64,000 nucleotides of DNA from Clostridiaceae bacterium (GTDB taxonomy: Bacteria > Bacillota > Clostridia > CAYPLH01 > DUMO01): the NCBI GenBank assembly GCA_012839865.1, contig DUMO01000051.1:1-64000 (forward strand), in the 5' to 3' direction. The position numbers and the translations under genes are program-made. Position 1 is the first letter of the stretch. The number at the start of each line of letters is the position of its first letter. Positions 45,789 through 55,747 of this stretch are shown in pieces. The notes under the pieces are model-generated. The model worked only from the letters and a program-made list of their open reading frames with translations, ran no database searches and was not told the origin of the DNA.

Positions 45789-48700
45789 TTGAGGTTAAAA
45801 CAGCTGGAGATACAGGGATTTAAATCATTTGCAGACAAGGTTGTTTTAGAGTTTGATTCAGGAATTACTGCGATAGTAGGTCCTAATGGAAGCGGAAAAA
45901 GCAATATTGCAGACGCTATTCGATGGGTGCTTGGCGAGCAAAGCGTTAAAACTCTCAGGGGAAGCAAAATGGAAGATGTTATTTTTGCAGGCACAGAGCA
46001 TAGAAAAACCATGGGCTTTGCCGAAGTATCCCTGGTTATTGATAATTATAACAAGTCTCTGCCCTTGGAATATTCTGAAGTTAAAATTACCCGTCGGTTG
46101 TTCAGATCAGGTGAAAGCGAATATTTTATCAATAAAACGCCTTGCAGGCTCAAGGATATAACCGAGCTTTTTCTGGATACAGGAATAGGCAAGGAAGGAT
46201 ATTCTATTATTGGACAGAGCAGGATAGATGAAATCTTAAGCACAAAATCCGAAGACAGGAGATATATATTTGAAGAAGCTTCGGGTATTATGAAATATAA
46301 ACTCAGAAAAATAGAAGCTGAAAAAAAGCTTGAAAGCACCAGGCAAAATCTTGTTAGAATAAATGACATAATCAATGAGCTTGAAAGCCAGTTGGAACCA
46401 TTGAAAATCCAGGCAGAGACAGCCAGGAAATATCTCTCATTAAGAGAAAGTCTGAAAGTACTGGAAGTTAATTTGTACCTGACCAATATCGAAAAAATCA
46501 AAAACAGGGTAAATGAGCTTCAGAACCTTATTTCCGATGTAGAGAAGAATATCCGGGATGAAAACTTAAAAATAGAAAGTTTGAACAGGGAAAATGAAAC
46601 AAGAAGCCTGCTCGTAAAATCAAGGAGTGAAAGGCTTGATGCCACAAGACAGGAATTCTTTGAACTGGAAAAAAACCTGGAAAAGCTCAATGCCGCTGTA
46701 AATCTCAATAATGAGAAGATCAGCAATTATGACAAAAATAATAAGAGACTTGAAAATGAAATAAGTCAAATCAATGACAGGATTTTGAAAATTGACCGGG
46801 AAGCTCAATTGCAAAAAAGCAGGTTGGATCAACTTAATTTGCAGCTTGGGGAAAATTTAGCCAGGTTTTCTCATATGGAAGAGGAATTCAGGCTGTTGTC
46901 CGGCACCCTGGACCAGGATGAAAAAGTAATAGAAGAGATGAAATCTTCCCTTATTGGAAAACTGGAATTATTGTCGGATAAAAAGACTCAAGTAAACAAT
47001 ATTGAGAATCAGATTAATATCGTTTCCGAAAGAAAAGCCAAGGTTGCAGAGGAAATAAAGCAAATCGGAGATGCCTACAGTACTGAAAATGTCAAAAAAG
47101 AGGCAATGTACACTGAGCTTGAGCAACTTGGCAATGCTATTGAAAAATTCAAAGCAAAAATTTCAAAACTTAATTCGGAAAAAGAAAACAAAAACAAAAA
47201 ACTGCAGGAGTTAAGAAATCATCAGACTAAAATCAAGTCCGAAAAGCAGTTTAAAGAATCCAGATACAACATGCTTAAAAACATGGAGAATAATCTTGAG
47301 GGATACAACAGAAGCGTAAGGGTTATTCTTCAAAAATGCAAGGAATCCGATGAATTCGGTGATGGAATTCATGGTGCCCTGGCACAGCTTATCACCGTTG
47401 ATAAAAAGTATGAAATTGCCTTGGAGATGACTCTCGGAGGTGCACTTCAGAATATTGTCACCACCTCTGAAGAGGACGCAAAAAAAGCAATTGAATACTT
47501 AAAGACAAATCGCATGGGAAGAGCTACATTTCTTCCTATCAGCTCTGTTACCGGAACCAGACTGGACGAGCATACCATATCCAGAATAAAAAAATATAAA
47601 GGTTTTTGCGGCATAGCATCCGACCTGGTGGAATACAGCAGCTTGTATAATGGGATTATTCTGAGCTTTCTAGGAAAAGTGGCTGTGGTGGATAACATAG
47701 ATACAGGAATAGAAATGGCCCGGGAATTCAATTACAGCTTCAAAATTGTCACATTGGACGGTGACATTTTAAGCACCAGAGGTTCCATAACCGGGGGTGA
47801 TTCCACAAGCAGAAGCAGCGGAATTTTAAGCAGGGGCAGGGAAATAGCAAGCCTGTACCATGAAATTTTGCAACTGGCAAAAGATGAAATGAATATTGAA
47901 GAAAAGATAAGTTCAATCATAAATTCCCTGAATGAACTTGACAAAGCTGTAAACCAGGAAACGAGCATGCTGCATGATGCCGAAATTACAAAAGCCAGGA
48001 ATGAGAACTACATCAGGCAAATTGCTGATAATATCAACAGAATGCAATCAAAATCTGAAATGCTTGAACAGGAAAGCTTGCAGCTAGCCAGGGAAATGGA
48101 AGAAATCTTCCAGGAGAGGGATAAGTACATCAAAGAGCAGAAAGATATTGAAAAAGAAATCGAAGATATGAAAAGGATAATCAGCGAAAATTCCGACAAG
48201 CACAGGGAGGACCAGATTGCAAGAGACAAGTTGAATGAAAAGCTTACAGACTGTAAAATTTCCATCAGTACCATAAAGGAAAGCATAGAAATGGTCCGGG
48301 AAGGGATTGAAAAGCTGAATAACGATAAAATTTCCCTTGAGAAAAGCATTGAGGTAAAGAATCAGGAAATATGCAAGAATATTGAAAAAATAAAAAGCTT
48401 GGCGGAAGAAAACGAAGGATTGTCAGAGCAAATCAAAAAAATTGATGTTGAAAAGGTCGGAAAAACCCTGGAAATTGACAACATTGAAGAAGAAAGAAAA
48501 AGCCTGGAGGAAGAGCTCCTTGAATTGTCAAACAAGATTAAGGATAAAAGCAATAATGTTACTCTTTTGAAAGAAGAATTCAACCGGTTGGAAGTCAGAA
48601 TGGTCAAAGCTGAAGCCGAGCTGGAAGCAGTTCAAAACAGGTTGTGGGATGAATATGAACTTACATATAACAATGCTTTATCATTGAAAAAAGATATAGG

Positions 48701-49361
48701 GAGTATTACTCAGGCTCAGAAGGATATACTTGAACTCAGAAACGAGATAAAAAACCTTGGTACGGTCAACGTGGCAGCTATTGATGATTATGTAAAGACG
48801 AAAGAACGTTATGAGTTCATGACAACCCAAAGGGACGACATGGAACAGGCTCAAGAGAAGCTTTACAGGGTTATTTCGGAAATGACGGTCCTTATGAAGC
48901 AAAAATTCATAGAGCAGTTTAGGAAAATCAATGAAAATTTCAACCTGGTATACAGGCAGCTCTTTGATGGCGGCAAGGCCGAGCTTAAACTGGTGGATGA
49001 AGAAAATATCCTTGAGAGCGGCATTGATATTGAAGTACAACCTCCGGGGAAGAAACTTCAGAACATGATGCTGCTTTCAGGTGGTGAAAGGGCATTTACG
49101 GCAATCGCCCTGCTTTTTGCAATTTTGAAACTGAAACCTGTTCCGTTTTGTGTTCTCGACGAAATTGAAGCAGCTCTGGATGATGCAAATGTGTACAGGT
49201 TTGCAAAGTATTTGAAAGATTATTCAGAGGAGACGCAGTTTATTATGGTGACCCATAGAAAAGGTACAATGGAAGTGTCTGATTCTTTATATGGCGTTAC
49301 CATGCAGGAAAGAGGCGTTTCCGGAATAGTGTCATTAAAACTGGGAGAAAAAGCAAGTTGA
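45789..49361 (+). CDS. smc: Chromosome segregation protein SMC
   Basis: A 1190-residue condensin ATPase that compacts and segregates the chromosome. Head N-half with Walker A GPNGSGKSN at 31-39; long coiled coil (about 170-500); hinge (about 515-660, EFGDGIHGALAQLI ... VTLDGDILSTRGSITGG); second coiled coil (about 670-1020); C-terminal head with signature LLSGGERAFTAIALLFA and Walker B FCVLDEIEAALDDAN. TTG 45789 (MRLKQLEIQGFKSFADK) fits the family start and lies 6 nt after AGAGGTG; the GTG at 45780 is inside that site. scpA and scpB are not in the window. Confidence 0.97.
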   Translation: MRLKQLEIQGFKSFADKVVLEFDSGITAIVGPNGSGKSNIADAIRWVLGEQSVKTLRGSKMEDVIFAGTEHRKTMGFAEVSLVIDNYNKSLPLEYSEVKITRRLFRSGESEYFINKTPCRLKDITELFLDTGIGKEGYSIIGQSRIDEILSTKSEDRRYIFEEASGIMKYKLRKIEAEKKLESTRQNLVRINDIINELESQLEPLKIQAETARKYLSLRESLKVLEVNLYLTNIEKIKNRVNELQNLISDVEKNIRDENLKIESLNRENETRSLLVKSRSERLDATRQEFFELEKNLEKLNAAVNLNNEKISNYDKNNKRLENEISQINDRILKIDREAQLQKSRLDQLNLQLGENLARFSHMEEEFRLLSGTLDQDEKVIEEMKSSLIGKLELLSDKKTQVNNIENQINIVSERKAKVAEEIKQIGDAYSTENVKKEAMYTELEQLGNAIEKFKAKISKLNSEKENKNKKLQELRNHQTKIKSEKQFKESRYNMLKNMENNLEGYNRSVRVILQKCKESDEFGDGIHGALAQLITVDKKYEIALEMTLGGALQNIVTTSEEDAKKAIEYLKTNRMGRATFLPISSVTGTRLDEHTISRIKKYKGFCGIASDLVEYSSLYNGIILSFLGKVAVVDNIDTGIEMAREFNYSFKIVTLDGDILSTRGSITGGDSTSRSSGILSRGREIASLYHEILQLAKDEMNIEEKISSIINSLNELDKAVNQETSMLHDAEITKARNENYIRQIADNINRMQSKSEMLEQESLQLAREMEEIFQERDKYIKEQKDIEKEIEDMKRIISENSDKHREDQIARDKLNEKLTDCKISISTIKESIEMVREGIEKLNNDKISLEKSIEVKNQEICKNIEKIKSLAEENEGLSEQIKKIDVEKVGKTLEIDNIEEERKSLEEELLELSNKIKDKSNNVTLLKEEFNRLEVRMVKAEAELEAVQNRLWDEYELTYNNALSLKKDIGSITQAQKDILELRNEIKNLGTVNVAAIDDYVKTKERYEFMTTQRDDMEQAQEKLYRVISEMTVLMKQKFIEQFRKINENFNLVYRQLFDGGKAELKLVDEENILESGIDIEVQPPGKKLQNMMLLSGGERAFTAIALLFAILKLKPVPFCVLDEIEAALDDANVYRFAKYLKDYSEETQFIMVTHRKGTMEVSDSLYGVTMQERGVSGIVSLKLGEKAS

Positions 49362-49528
49362 TAAGCAGGCAGCAATCCGGATACCATATAATAGAGCGTG
49401 ATTAAGCTGTTGTTTTATGCAAGGAAACAGGATACTTGAAACTTTTCATGGATATGCAAAGGAGAAATTTGCCTTTGCATGTTTTATGGTTGGAATCTAA
49501 ATTATCAGACAATACAGGAGGCAAAGAA

Positions 49529-50437
49529 ATGAGTTTTTTTGAAAAGCTGAAACAGGGTTTGCAGAAAACAAGAAAGGGAATAACGGAGAGAATTGACCAG
49601 GTTTTGGTTTCTTTTGGCAAGATTGATGAGGAGCTGTTTGAAGAACTGGAGGAAGTTTTGATAACTTCCGATGTAGGAGTGGAAACATCAATAAAAATAA
49701 TATCTGATCTTAGAAAGGCAGTTAAAGAGAAAAAAGTTACAAATCCCCAGAATATAAGGGAAATGCTGAAGTATGAACTTAAGAAAATTTTGAATAAAGG
49801 CGAAAACAGGCTGAATATCAGCACATCTCCCTCCGCCATTATTGTCTTGGGCGTAAACGGAGTCGGCAAGACTACATCAATAGGTAAAATTGCCAGCCTG
49901 CTCAGAAAAGAAGGGAAGAAAGTTGTAATTGCCGCAGCAGATACCTTCCGGGCTGCTGCCATAGATCAGCTGGAGATTTGGGCAAACAGGGCGGAGGTTG
50001 ACATAATAAAGCATAATGAAGGTGCAGATCCCGGTGCGGTTGTTTATGATGCAATAAAGGCTGCAAAAGCCAGAAATGCCGATGTTTTGATTTGCGATAC
50101 CGCAGGCAGGCTCCACACCAAGAAAAACCTGATGGAAGAACTGAAAAAGATTCACAGGATAATAGACAGGGAACTGGAGGGGGCGGATAAGGAAAACCTT
50201 CTGGTTCTTGATGCAACCACCGGGCAGAATGCAATTTCCCAGGCTAAAACTTTCAGCGAGTTTGTCAATGTTTCGGGCATTGTACTGACAAAGCTTGATG
50301 GAACTGCCAAGGGCGGAATAGTAATTGCAATAGAATCAGAACTTGGAATACCGGTTAAATTGATAGGTGTCGGAGAGAAAATGGATGACTTGCAGTGGTT
50401 CAACCCGGATGAATTTATAGATGCCCTAATGGAATAA
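49529..50437 (+). CDS. ftsY: Signal recognition particle receptor FtsY
   Basis: The 302-residue SRP GTPase receptor that docks ribosome-SRP complexes at the membrane. NG domain with G1 GVNGVGKTTS (108-117), the TFRAAAIDQLEIWANR insertion-box region, G3 DTAGRLHTK and G4 TKLDGTAKGG. It has a very short A domain, as in many Firmicutes. ATG 49529 follows CAGGAGG; the open frame extends 31 codons upstream without family character. Directly after smc, in the standard order; its partner ffh is 750 bp downstream. Confidence 0.96.
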   Translation: MSFFEKLKQGLQKTRKGITERIDQVLVSFGKIDEELFEELEEVLITSDVGVETSIKIISDLRKAVKEKKVTNPQNIREMLKYELKKILNKGENRLNISTSPSAIIVLGVNGVGKTTSIGKIASLLRKEGKKVVIAAADTFRAAAIDQLEIWANRAEVDIIKHNEGADPGAVVYDAIKAAKARNADVLICDTAGRLHTKKNLMEELKKIHRIIDRELEGADKENLLVLDATTGQNAISQAKTFSEFVNVSGIVLTKLDGTAKGGIVIAIESELGIPVKLIGVGEKMDDLQWFNPDEFIDALME

Positions 50438-50795
50438 TAATGGTTATTATTTAAAAATAACCTTACATGAACGAAATATATGCAGAATAGGGCTATTTGC
50501 GAAGCAAATCCAGCCAAAAGCGAGCGGAGATTGATGGCCCGAGCTTTTCTGGAACAAGGCTCCTATTTTGAGAAAACCGACGGTTCGCTGAAGGCAAAAA
50601 TACATTTCATTCATGTGAGATTATGTCTGAACAGTAGCTGCATAACTCATTTATCCGGGAAAACTAATAAATAATGCTTGACAAAGATAATGAAGCAATT
50701 TAAAATTAGGTGTAAAGTAAAATTACTTAACACCTTTTTGTTTTGCTTGCTCTTTGCATTTTACAAAAAGGTCGTGAGAATGCCTGGTGGTAATT
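50438..50795. other. ftsY-ylxM intergenic region
   Basis: 358 bp filled largely by dispersed repeat copy C (50465-50616). After it, an AT-rich stretch leads to the ylxM ribosome binding site. Such insertion between ftsY and ylxM-ffh is atypical of the compact cluster. Confidence 0.6.
50465..50616 (-). repeat. Dispersed MITE-like repeat, copy C (with inverted ends)
   Basis: 152 bp bounded by 17-bp inverted ends: ACATGAACGAAATATAT (50465-50481) and, at 50600-50616, ATACATTTCATTCATGT, whose complement differs at two positions. In reverse orientation it matches copy B almost block by block. The internal GGCT...ATTTGC-TTC-GCAAAT...AGCC (complement of 50488-50513) is a hairpin. No coding capacity. 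Flanking target duplications were not obvious. Confidence 0.8.
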
Positions 50796-51149
50796 ATGAA
50801 TGATGTTTATGAAGTTGCAATGATGTTGGACTTTTATGGACAGCTTTTGACAAGCAGGCAGTACGAGATACTGGACCTTTATTACAACAATGACTACTCT
50901 CTGGGAGAGATTTCGGAACACCTGGACATAAGTCGTCAGGCGGTGTTTGATAATATCAAAAGGTCCAGAGAAATTCTGCTTGAATACGAAACTAAGCTTG
51001 GATTGGTAAGAAACCATATGGCATTCATAAAGAAGGCAAAAGAGCTGCTCAATATGATTAAGAGTATTGACAGCAGCAGACTTGAAGAGAAAGACCGGGA
51101 AACAATGACGCGCATTGAAAAGGAGCTTAATCAACTGATAGATTTTTGA
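50796..51149 (+). CDS. ylxM: YlxM/p13-like DNA-binding protein
   Basis: A 117-residue UPF0122 protein. It has a sigma-70 region-4-like helix-turn-helix: LLTSRQYEILDLYYNNDYSLGEISEHLDISRQAVFDNIKRS is the region at about 16-56, with key YSLxEIAxxxxISRQAV pattern. YlxM modulates SRP GTPase activity in streptococci and is almost always directly before ffh, as here (36 bp). ATG 50796 follows GGTGG. Confidence 0.93.
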   Translation: MNDVYEVAMMLDFYGQLLTSRQYEILDLYYNNDYSLGEISEHLDISRQAVFDNIKRSREILLEYETKLGLVRNHMAFIKKAKELLNMIKSIDSSRLEEKDRETMTRIEKELNQLIDF

Positions 51150-51185
51150 AACCCATAACATTGAAAAACCGGAGGATTATTATAA

Positions 51186-52529
51186 ATGGCAACTTTTTTT
51201 GAAGGGCTATCCAGCAAACTTCAGGAAACAATAAAAAAACTGAAAAGCAAGGGAAGGATTACCGAAAAGGATCTAAAAGAGGTAACCAGGGAAATTAAGC
51301 TTGCATTATTAGAGGCAGATGTAAACTTTAAAATTGTAAAGGATTTTATAAATAAAATTTCTGAAAGAGCCTTGGGGCAGGATGTCCTGGAAAGCCTGAC
51401 CCCCGGACAGCAGGTAATCAAAATAGTTCATGAAGAGCTTATTGAACTTATGGGAAGCAGCCAAAGCAAGCTTACATTTTCTCCAAAGCCTCCTTCAGTT
51501 TATATGCTTGTGGGGCTACAGGGCGCAGGTAAAACCACAACCTGCGGAAAGCTTGGGAATCTTTTGAAGAAGCAAGGAAAAAATCCCCTTCTTGTTGCAT
51601 GTGATATTTATCGGCCTGCTGCCATAAAGCAGTTGCAGGTTGTCGGAAATCAACTGGGCATCCCTGTATTTTCCATGGGTGACAAACTGAACCCTGTTGA
51701 TATTGCAAAGGCTAGTATTGAACATGCAAAAAGCAAACAGTATGATACTGTTTTAATTGATACTGCAGGCCGCCTTCATATAAATGAAGAATTGATGGAG
51801 GAACTGAAAAATATAAAGAATGCTGTAAAACCGCAGGAAATTTTGCTTGTGGTTGACGCCATGACCGGACAGGATGCTGTCAATGTTGCTGAAAGCTTCA
51901 GCGGCAAATTGGGTATCGACGGTGTAATAATGACCAAACTGGACGGAGACACCAGGGGTGGAGCAGCCCTTTCAGTCAAGGCCGTTACAGGAAAACCCAT
52001 CAAGTTTGCTGCCATCGGTGAAAAAATGAATGACATTGAGCCCTTTTTCCCCGAAAGAATGGCATCAAGGATTCTTGGAATGGGTGATGTTCTAAGCCTT
52101 ATAGAAAAAGCCCAGGCAGCTTATGATGAAAAGAAAGCCCTGGAGATGGAAAAGAAGCTTAGAACCCAGCAGTTTACCCTGGAGGACTTTCTTGATCAAA
52201 TGCAGCAGATGAAGAAAATGGGGTCTTTAACGGATATCATAAGCATGATACCCGGTTTGAGTGCCAAAGCCTTAAAAAACGTAAATGTGGACGAAAAACA
52301 GATGGTCCGCATGGAAGCAATCATCCAGTCCATGACCCCCGGTGAAAGAAGTGATCCTTCCATTCTAAACGCCAGCAGGCGAAAAAGGATAGCAGCCGGG
52401 AGTGGAACAAGCATACAGGAAGTTAATAAGCTTTTAAAGGACTTCCAGGATTTGAAAAAGCTTCTGAAAAACATGAGCAATATCGGAAAGGGCAGAGGCG
52501 GTCTGGGTAAGTTTAGAATGCCCTTTTAG
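51186..52529 (+). CDS. ffh: Signal recognition particle protein Ffh
   Basis: The 447-residue SRP54 GTPase that binds signal peptides at the ribosome together with SRP RNA. N domain, G domain with G1 [10 protein letters not shown] (110-119), [19 protein letters not shown] and [10 protein letters not shown], then a Met-rich M domain (about 300-447) with [14 protein letters not shown] and [12 protein letters not shown] (the RNA-binding helix). ATG 51186 follows CGGAGGAT. It forms an ylxM-ffh-rpsP-khpA run. Confidence 0.98.
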   Translation: MATFFEGLSSKLQETIKKLKSKGRITEKDLKEVTREIKLALLEADVNFKIVKDFINKISERALGQDVLESLTPGQQVIKIVHEELIELMGSSQSKLTFSPKPPSVYMLVGLQGAGKTTTCGKLGNLLKKQGKNPLLVACDIYRPAAIKQLQVVGNQLGIPVFSMGDKLNPVDIAKASIEHAKSKQYDTVLIDTAGRLHINEELMEELKNIKNAVKPQEILLVVDAMTGQDAVNVAESFSGKLGIDGVIMTKLDGDTRGGAALSVKAVTGKPIKFAAIGEKMNDIEPFFPERMASRILGMGDVLSLIEKAQAAYDEKKALEMEKKLRTQQFTLEDFLDQMQQMKKMGSLTDIISMIPGLSAKALKNVNVDEKQMVRMEAIIQSMTPGERSDPSILNASRRKRIAAGSGTSIQEVNKLLKDFQDLKKLLKNMSNIGKGRGGLGKFRMPF

Positions 52530-52603
52530 CAATTGATCATTGGCTTGCAAAAATGTGGCTATGCCGCTTTTTATATTATACTATTACCGGGGAGGTGAAC
52601 ACG

Positions 52604-52849
52604 TTGGCAGTTAAAATCAGATTAAAGAGAATGGGTGCAAAGAAAACTCCTTTTTATAGAGTAGTTGTTGCAGACTCAAGATCTCCGAGGGATGGAAGGT
52701 TCATTGAAGAACTTGGTTATTATAATCCTGTAAGTGATCCCGTTGAAATCAAGATTGACGGTGAAAAAGCACAAAAATGGTTAAAGAACGGTGCTCAACC
52801 GACAGATACTGTAAAATACCTGTTGAAGAAATCCGGGATAATTGAATAG
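52604..52849 (+). CDS. rpsP: 30S ribosomal protein S16
   Basis: An 81-residue 16S rRNA-binding protein: [30 protein letters not shown] at the start (key pattern RLKRxGxKxxPxYRIVVADSRxxRDGRxIExLGYYNP, shown with spacing) and [18 protein letters not shown] near the end. TTG 52604 is behind GGGGAGGTGA; the open frame upstream is non-coding. It is followed by khpA after 26 bp. Confidence 0.97.
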   Translation: MAVKIRLKRMGAKKTPFYRVVVADSRSPRDGRFIEELGYYNPVSDPVEIKIDGEKAQKWLKNGAQPTDTVKYLLKKSGIIE

Positions 52850-52875
52850 GATAACAATACTAGGAGGTAATGTTT

Positions 52876-53106
52876 ATGAAAGAGCTACTTGAAACAATTG
52901 CAAAAGCTCTGGTTGATCATCCTGATGAGGTTGAAATCAACGAAATCGAGGGTGAAAAATCATTGATACTTGAGCTGAAAGTAGCTAAAGAGGATATGGG
53001 TAAGGTAATAGGAAGACAGGGAAGAATTGCTAAAGCAATTAGGACGGTTGTTAAAGCATCAGCTGTGAAATCTAACAAAAGGGTAGTTGTTGAAATAATT
53101 CAATAA
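52876..53106 (+). CDS. khpA: KH-domain RNA-binding protein KhpA
   Basis: A 76-residue single KH domain protein. The GxxG RNA-binding loop is in VIGRQGRIAKAIRTVV. KhpA (YlqC) pairs with KhpB/EloR and affects cell shape and RNA regulation in Firmicutes. ATG 52876 follows GGAGG at the right distance; an ATG at 52870 is too close. The usual next genes rimM-trmD-rplS are absent: a strong terminator follows instead. Confidence 0.94.
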   Translation: MKELLETIAKALVDHPDEVEINEIEGEKSLILELKVAKEDMGKVIGRQGRIAKAIRTVVKASAVKSNKRVVVEIIQ

Positions 53107-53117
53107 CATTTAAAAAA

Positions 53118-53157
53118 AATTGGTGCAGGATTCTATAGAATCATGCACCTTTTTTTG
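53118..53157 (+). terminator. Terminator after khpA
   Basis: GGTGCA (53122-53127) / TGCACC (53144-53149), continued by GATTC/GAATC inside, followed by TTTTTTT. Ends the ylxM-khpA unit. Confidence 0.9.
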
Positions 53158-53320
53158 TTCAGCAGGTTTATTAACACCAGGTGCGTATAGAACGCAAGAA
53201 TAACTTATATTAATGGGTCCCATTCATTTTTTGTTCGATAAAACATCACAAATGCAGCTTAAGAGGAGAAAAGTACTTTTATATTTACCTGAAATTAAAT
53301 GCATGCAGAATATAACAATG

Positions 53321-54928
53321 TCACCCAATGTTACCTATATTGAAGAAACTCGAAAATATCCTGTAATCGATTTTGGGGAAAATGTTGTTTTTTTGCTCAA
53401 GGCTGTTGAGCCAGCTTTCATCTATGTTACATTCCTTTATGGAATTATAAATTTTTGTAAAATTGTTTAAATGTTCTTTCGTGCGCTTTATTGCATATTG
53501 AACCATGGTGCCGCTCTTCATGATAAAAGCCCAATCACTGCTTTGGGCCAGCAAAAGCTCCCTGGCAGCCTGATTCAATGCTTTTCTTGTTATTCCGCTG
53601 CTTCCCGGGTGGCTGTCAGCAAGTTCAGTCATCCTTTCCGAAGCCTTGTGCAGATGCCTGTAAATCCAATCATTTGAACCATTGAGCCAGTATTCGCTAT
53701 ATCCGTTACAACCCCAGCTTGACGGATTTGGATTTGAAATTTGCATTACAGGGTTTTCCTCCAGGTATTCACTTAAGGTTGCTGTTCTTATGGTATCCTG
53801 TTCAAAATATAATTTACGCAGCAAAAAGTCCAGCCAGACAGGTCCTTCATACCACCAATGCCCGAACAATTCCGCATCGAAGGGGCATACCATAACAGGT
53901 CTTTTTTTAATTTTATCAAAAATATATTCAGCCTGCTTTATCCGCCTGTTCATAAAATCAGTCGCATGCATTCCAGCTTTCTTTACTGCACCTTCAGGAT
54001 TATAGAGCTTTTTTTCATTTGTTTTGCCTGTAATTCTGTGATACTTGATACCGGTGTTTACTCTTTGGCCATCCCTTGAAATGTAGTTTTTAATGTAGCC
54101 AAAGTCAAGATCATAACCGATATCCCGGTAGAAATCCCTGTAATCCCGGTCTCCCGGATACCCTGTCTCGGCACTCCAAACTTCTTTTGCTGATTCAGTA
54201 TCCCTTCCAAAAGCAACAATGCCGTTTGGTGTAACTATAGGACGGTAAAGGCTATACACAGGTCTTGGATTTGCATATAAAAGCCCATGGGATTCAATGA
54301 CTATAAACTTTATGCCATACCTTCCCAGCACTTTTTCAATCACAGGTACATACCCGCACTCAGGCAGCCAGATGCCTTTAGGGTTCTTTTGAAAATATTC
54401 CAGAAATGTCTTGACTCCGATGCCCACCTGGGCATCTATAACCTTTGGACATGTTTCATATACGGGAAGAAACCCGTGAGTTGCCGCACCTGCAATGATT
54501 TCAACAGTCCCGGATTCCTGAAAGCTTTTGATGGTGCCAATGAGGTCACATTTATAAACTCCTACATATTTATGGTAATCTTCTTTATATTTCCTGTTGT
54601 AGAATTTCGCAAGCTCATTAAGCCTGATATCGTATTTCGTCCGTATTACTTCCTTTTCAGTAAGTTCAATCATGGATTCCAGATACCGTTTATATCTTTT
54701 TTGCAGCAATTCATCATTCAACATTGATATCAGGGAAGGTGTCATTGAAATTGTCAGTCTGAAGTTGATTTTCTCATTTATAAGGTTTCCAAATACGCCT
54801 ATCAGTGGGATATAGGACTCCGATATGGCTTCAAAAAGCCATTTTTCTTCAAACATGGAGTCGTTTTCGGGATGTCTTACAAATGGAAGATGCATGTTGA
54901 GTATTAAAGATAAATAACCCTTGAACAT
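53321..54928 (-). CDS. GH57 (DUF1957) 1,4-alpha-glucan branching enzyme-like protein
   Basis: A 535-residue GH57 protein with a DUF1957 C-terminal domain, the architecture of the archaeal/Thermus GH57 branching enzymes. Start GYLSLILNMHLPFVRHPE is family-typical, the catalytic Glu lies in GIWLPECGY, and the catalytic Asp in PFDAELFGHWWYEGP. The C-terminal helical region (SSWGCNGYSEYWLNGSNDW onward) matches the branching-enzyme lid. Expected activity is branching of alpha-1,4-glucan. The open frame continues to 54994, overlapping the DUF4912 gene by 23 nt, but ATG 54928 gives the conserved start. Transcribed after DUF4912, divergent from the GT4 gene. Confidence 0.9.
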   Translation of the reverse strand: MFKGYLSLILNMHLPFVRHPENDSMFEEKWLFEAISESYIPLIGVFGNLINEKINFRLTISMTPSLISMLNDELLQKRYKRYLESMIELTEKEVIRTKYDIRLNELAKFYNRKYKEDYHKYVGVYKCDLIGTIKSFQESGTVEIIAGAATHGFLPVYETCPKVIDAQVGIGVKTFLEYFQKNPKGIWLPECGYVPVIEKVLGRYGIKFIVIESHGLLYANPRPVYSLYRPIVTPNGIVAFGRDTESAKEVWSAETGYPGDRDYRDFYRDIGYDLDFGYIKNYISRDGQRVNTGIKYHRITGKTNEKKLYNPEGAVKKAGMHATDFMNRRIKQAEYIFDKIKKRPVMVCPFDAELFGHWWYEGPVWLDFLLRKLYFEQDTIRTATLSEYLEENPVMQISNPNPSSWGCNGYSEYWLNGSNDWIYRHLHKASERMTELADSHPGSSGITRKALNQAARELLLAQSSDWAFIMKSGTMVQYAIKRTKEHLNNFTKIYNSIKECNIDESWLNSLEQKNNIFPKIDYRIFSSFFNIGNIG

Positions 54929-54971
54929 TTCATAAACCCTTTCCAAGCATAGCAAGATTGCTGAAGATTTT

Positions 54972-55520
54972 TTATGAATAAAAAGAATATCCATTATATC
55001 CGTAAATCAAGAAGGACTCTTTGGATACAGAATCTCTATAGTATATTTCCGATGAGCCAAGACCATAAATAAAATTATACAATACTGTACTGTATGTTAC
55101 GTTATCCAAATTAATCTGTGGAAGCGGCTGGCTGCAATCTGCAAATATCACATGATTATTTTTACTGACGGTGTTGTTTGGTGTCAAAGCACAATTTGAA
55201 CCGATTACACATATAAAACTGTTATTGATATGCCTGCCCAGCTCAGCCTTATACAGGGATCCTGGTTCCTTCACATGGATGTACCAGTCTGAAGCATTGT
55301 CATTTATATTTATTAAAAAACTATGGTTTTTTGAAAGGTTAGTCACCTTTAATGCCGGAACGGATTTATTCCAAAAATCTTCTCCAATGTTGTTCATGTG
55401 TGTCTTTAAATCTTCTTTCTTTATTTCCCAGTATGTGTAAATATTATATGGATCTATGGCAATCAACACCATTTTGCTGTCATTATATCTTAAAGGCAGA
55501 TAATTATCCCGTACAGACAT
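54972..55520 (-). CDS. DUF4912 domain protein
   Basis: A 182-residue cytosolic protein with a DUF4912 domain, seen as LIAIDPYNIYTYWEI near the start and the following beta-sandwich-like region (LKVTNLSKNHSFLI, DWYIHVKEPGSLYKAELG). DUF4912 genes commonly sit beside GH57 and GT4 genes and may bind glucans, but no activity is proven. ATG 55520 follows GGAGG (reading the minus strand). It leads the GH57 gene with 43 bp between stop and start, so they form one operon. Confidence 0.85.
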   Translation of the reverse strand: MSVRDNYLPLRYNDSKMVLIAIDPYNIYTYWEIKKEDLKTHMNNIGEDFWNKSVPALKVTNLSKNHSFLININDNASDWYIHVKEPGSLYKAELGRHINNSFICVIGSNCALTPNNTVSKNNHVIFADCSQPLPQINLDNVTYSTVLYNFIYGLGSSEIYYRDSVSKESFLIYGYNGYSFYS

Positions 55521-55747
55521 TTATTGAAGGACCTCCGTTTAAATATGTCTATTCTCAAATTCCATAATATTTTCTCTTGGATTGTTTTATATTATTCAGG
55601 CAATAGCAACAATAAAAATCAGAATTGAAGGAATTTCATTTTTACTTTGTCTTAAACTGCATAAAATATATTTGCTTAAATGGCACCCTTTATGTTTTTA
55701 AAAAGCAGTGCCTGAACATTATAGATGCAAATGAAAGGAAACGGTAT

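Noticed and set aside
53213-53470. 85-codon plus-strand ORF after khpA
   Set aside because: Mostly antisense to the 3' part of the GH57 gene; no ribosome binding site.
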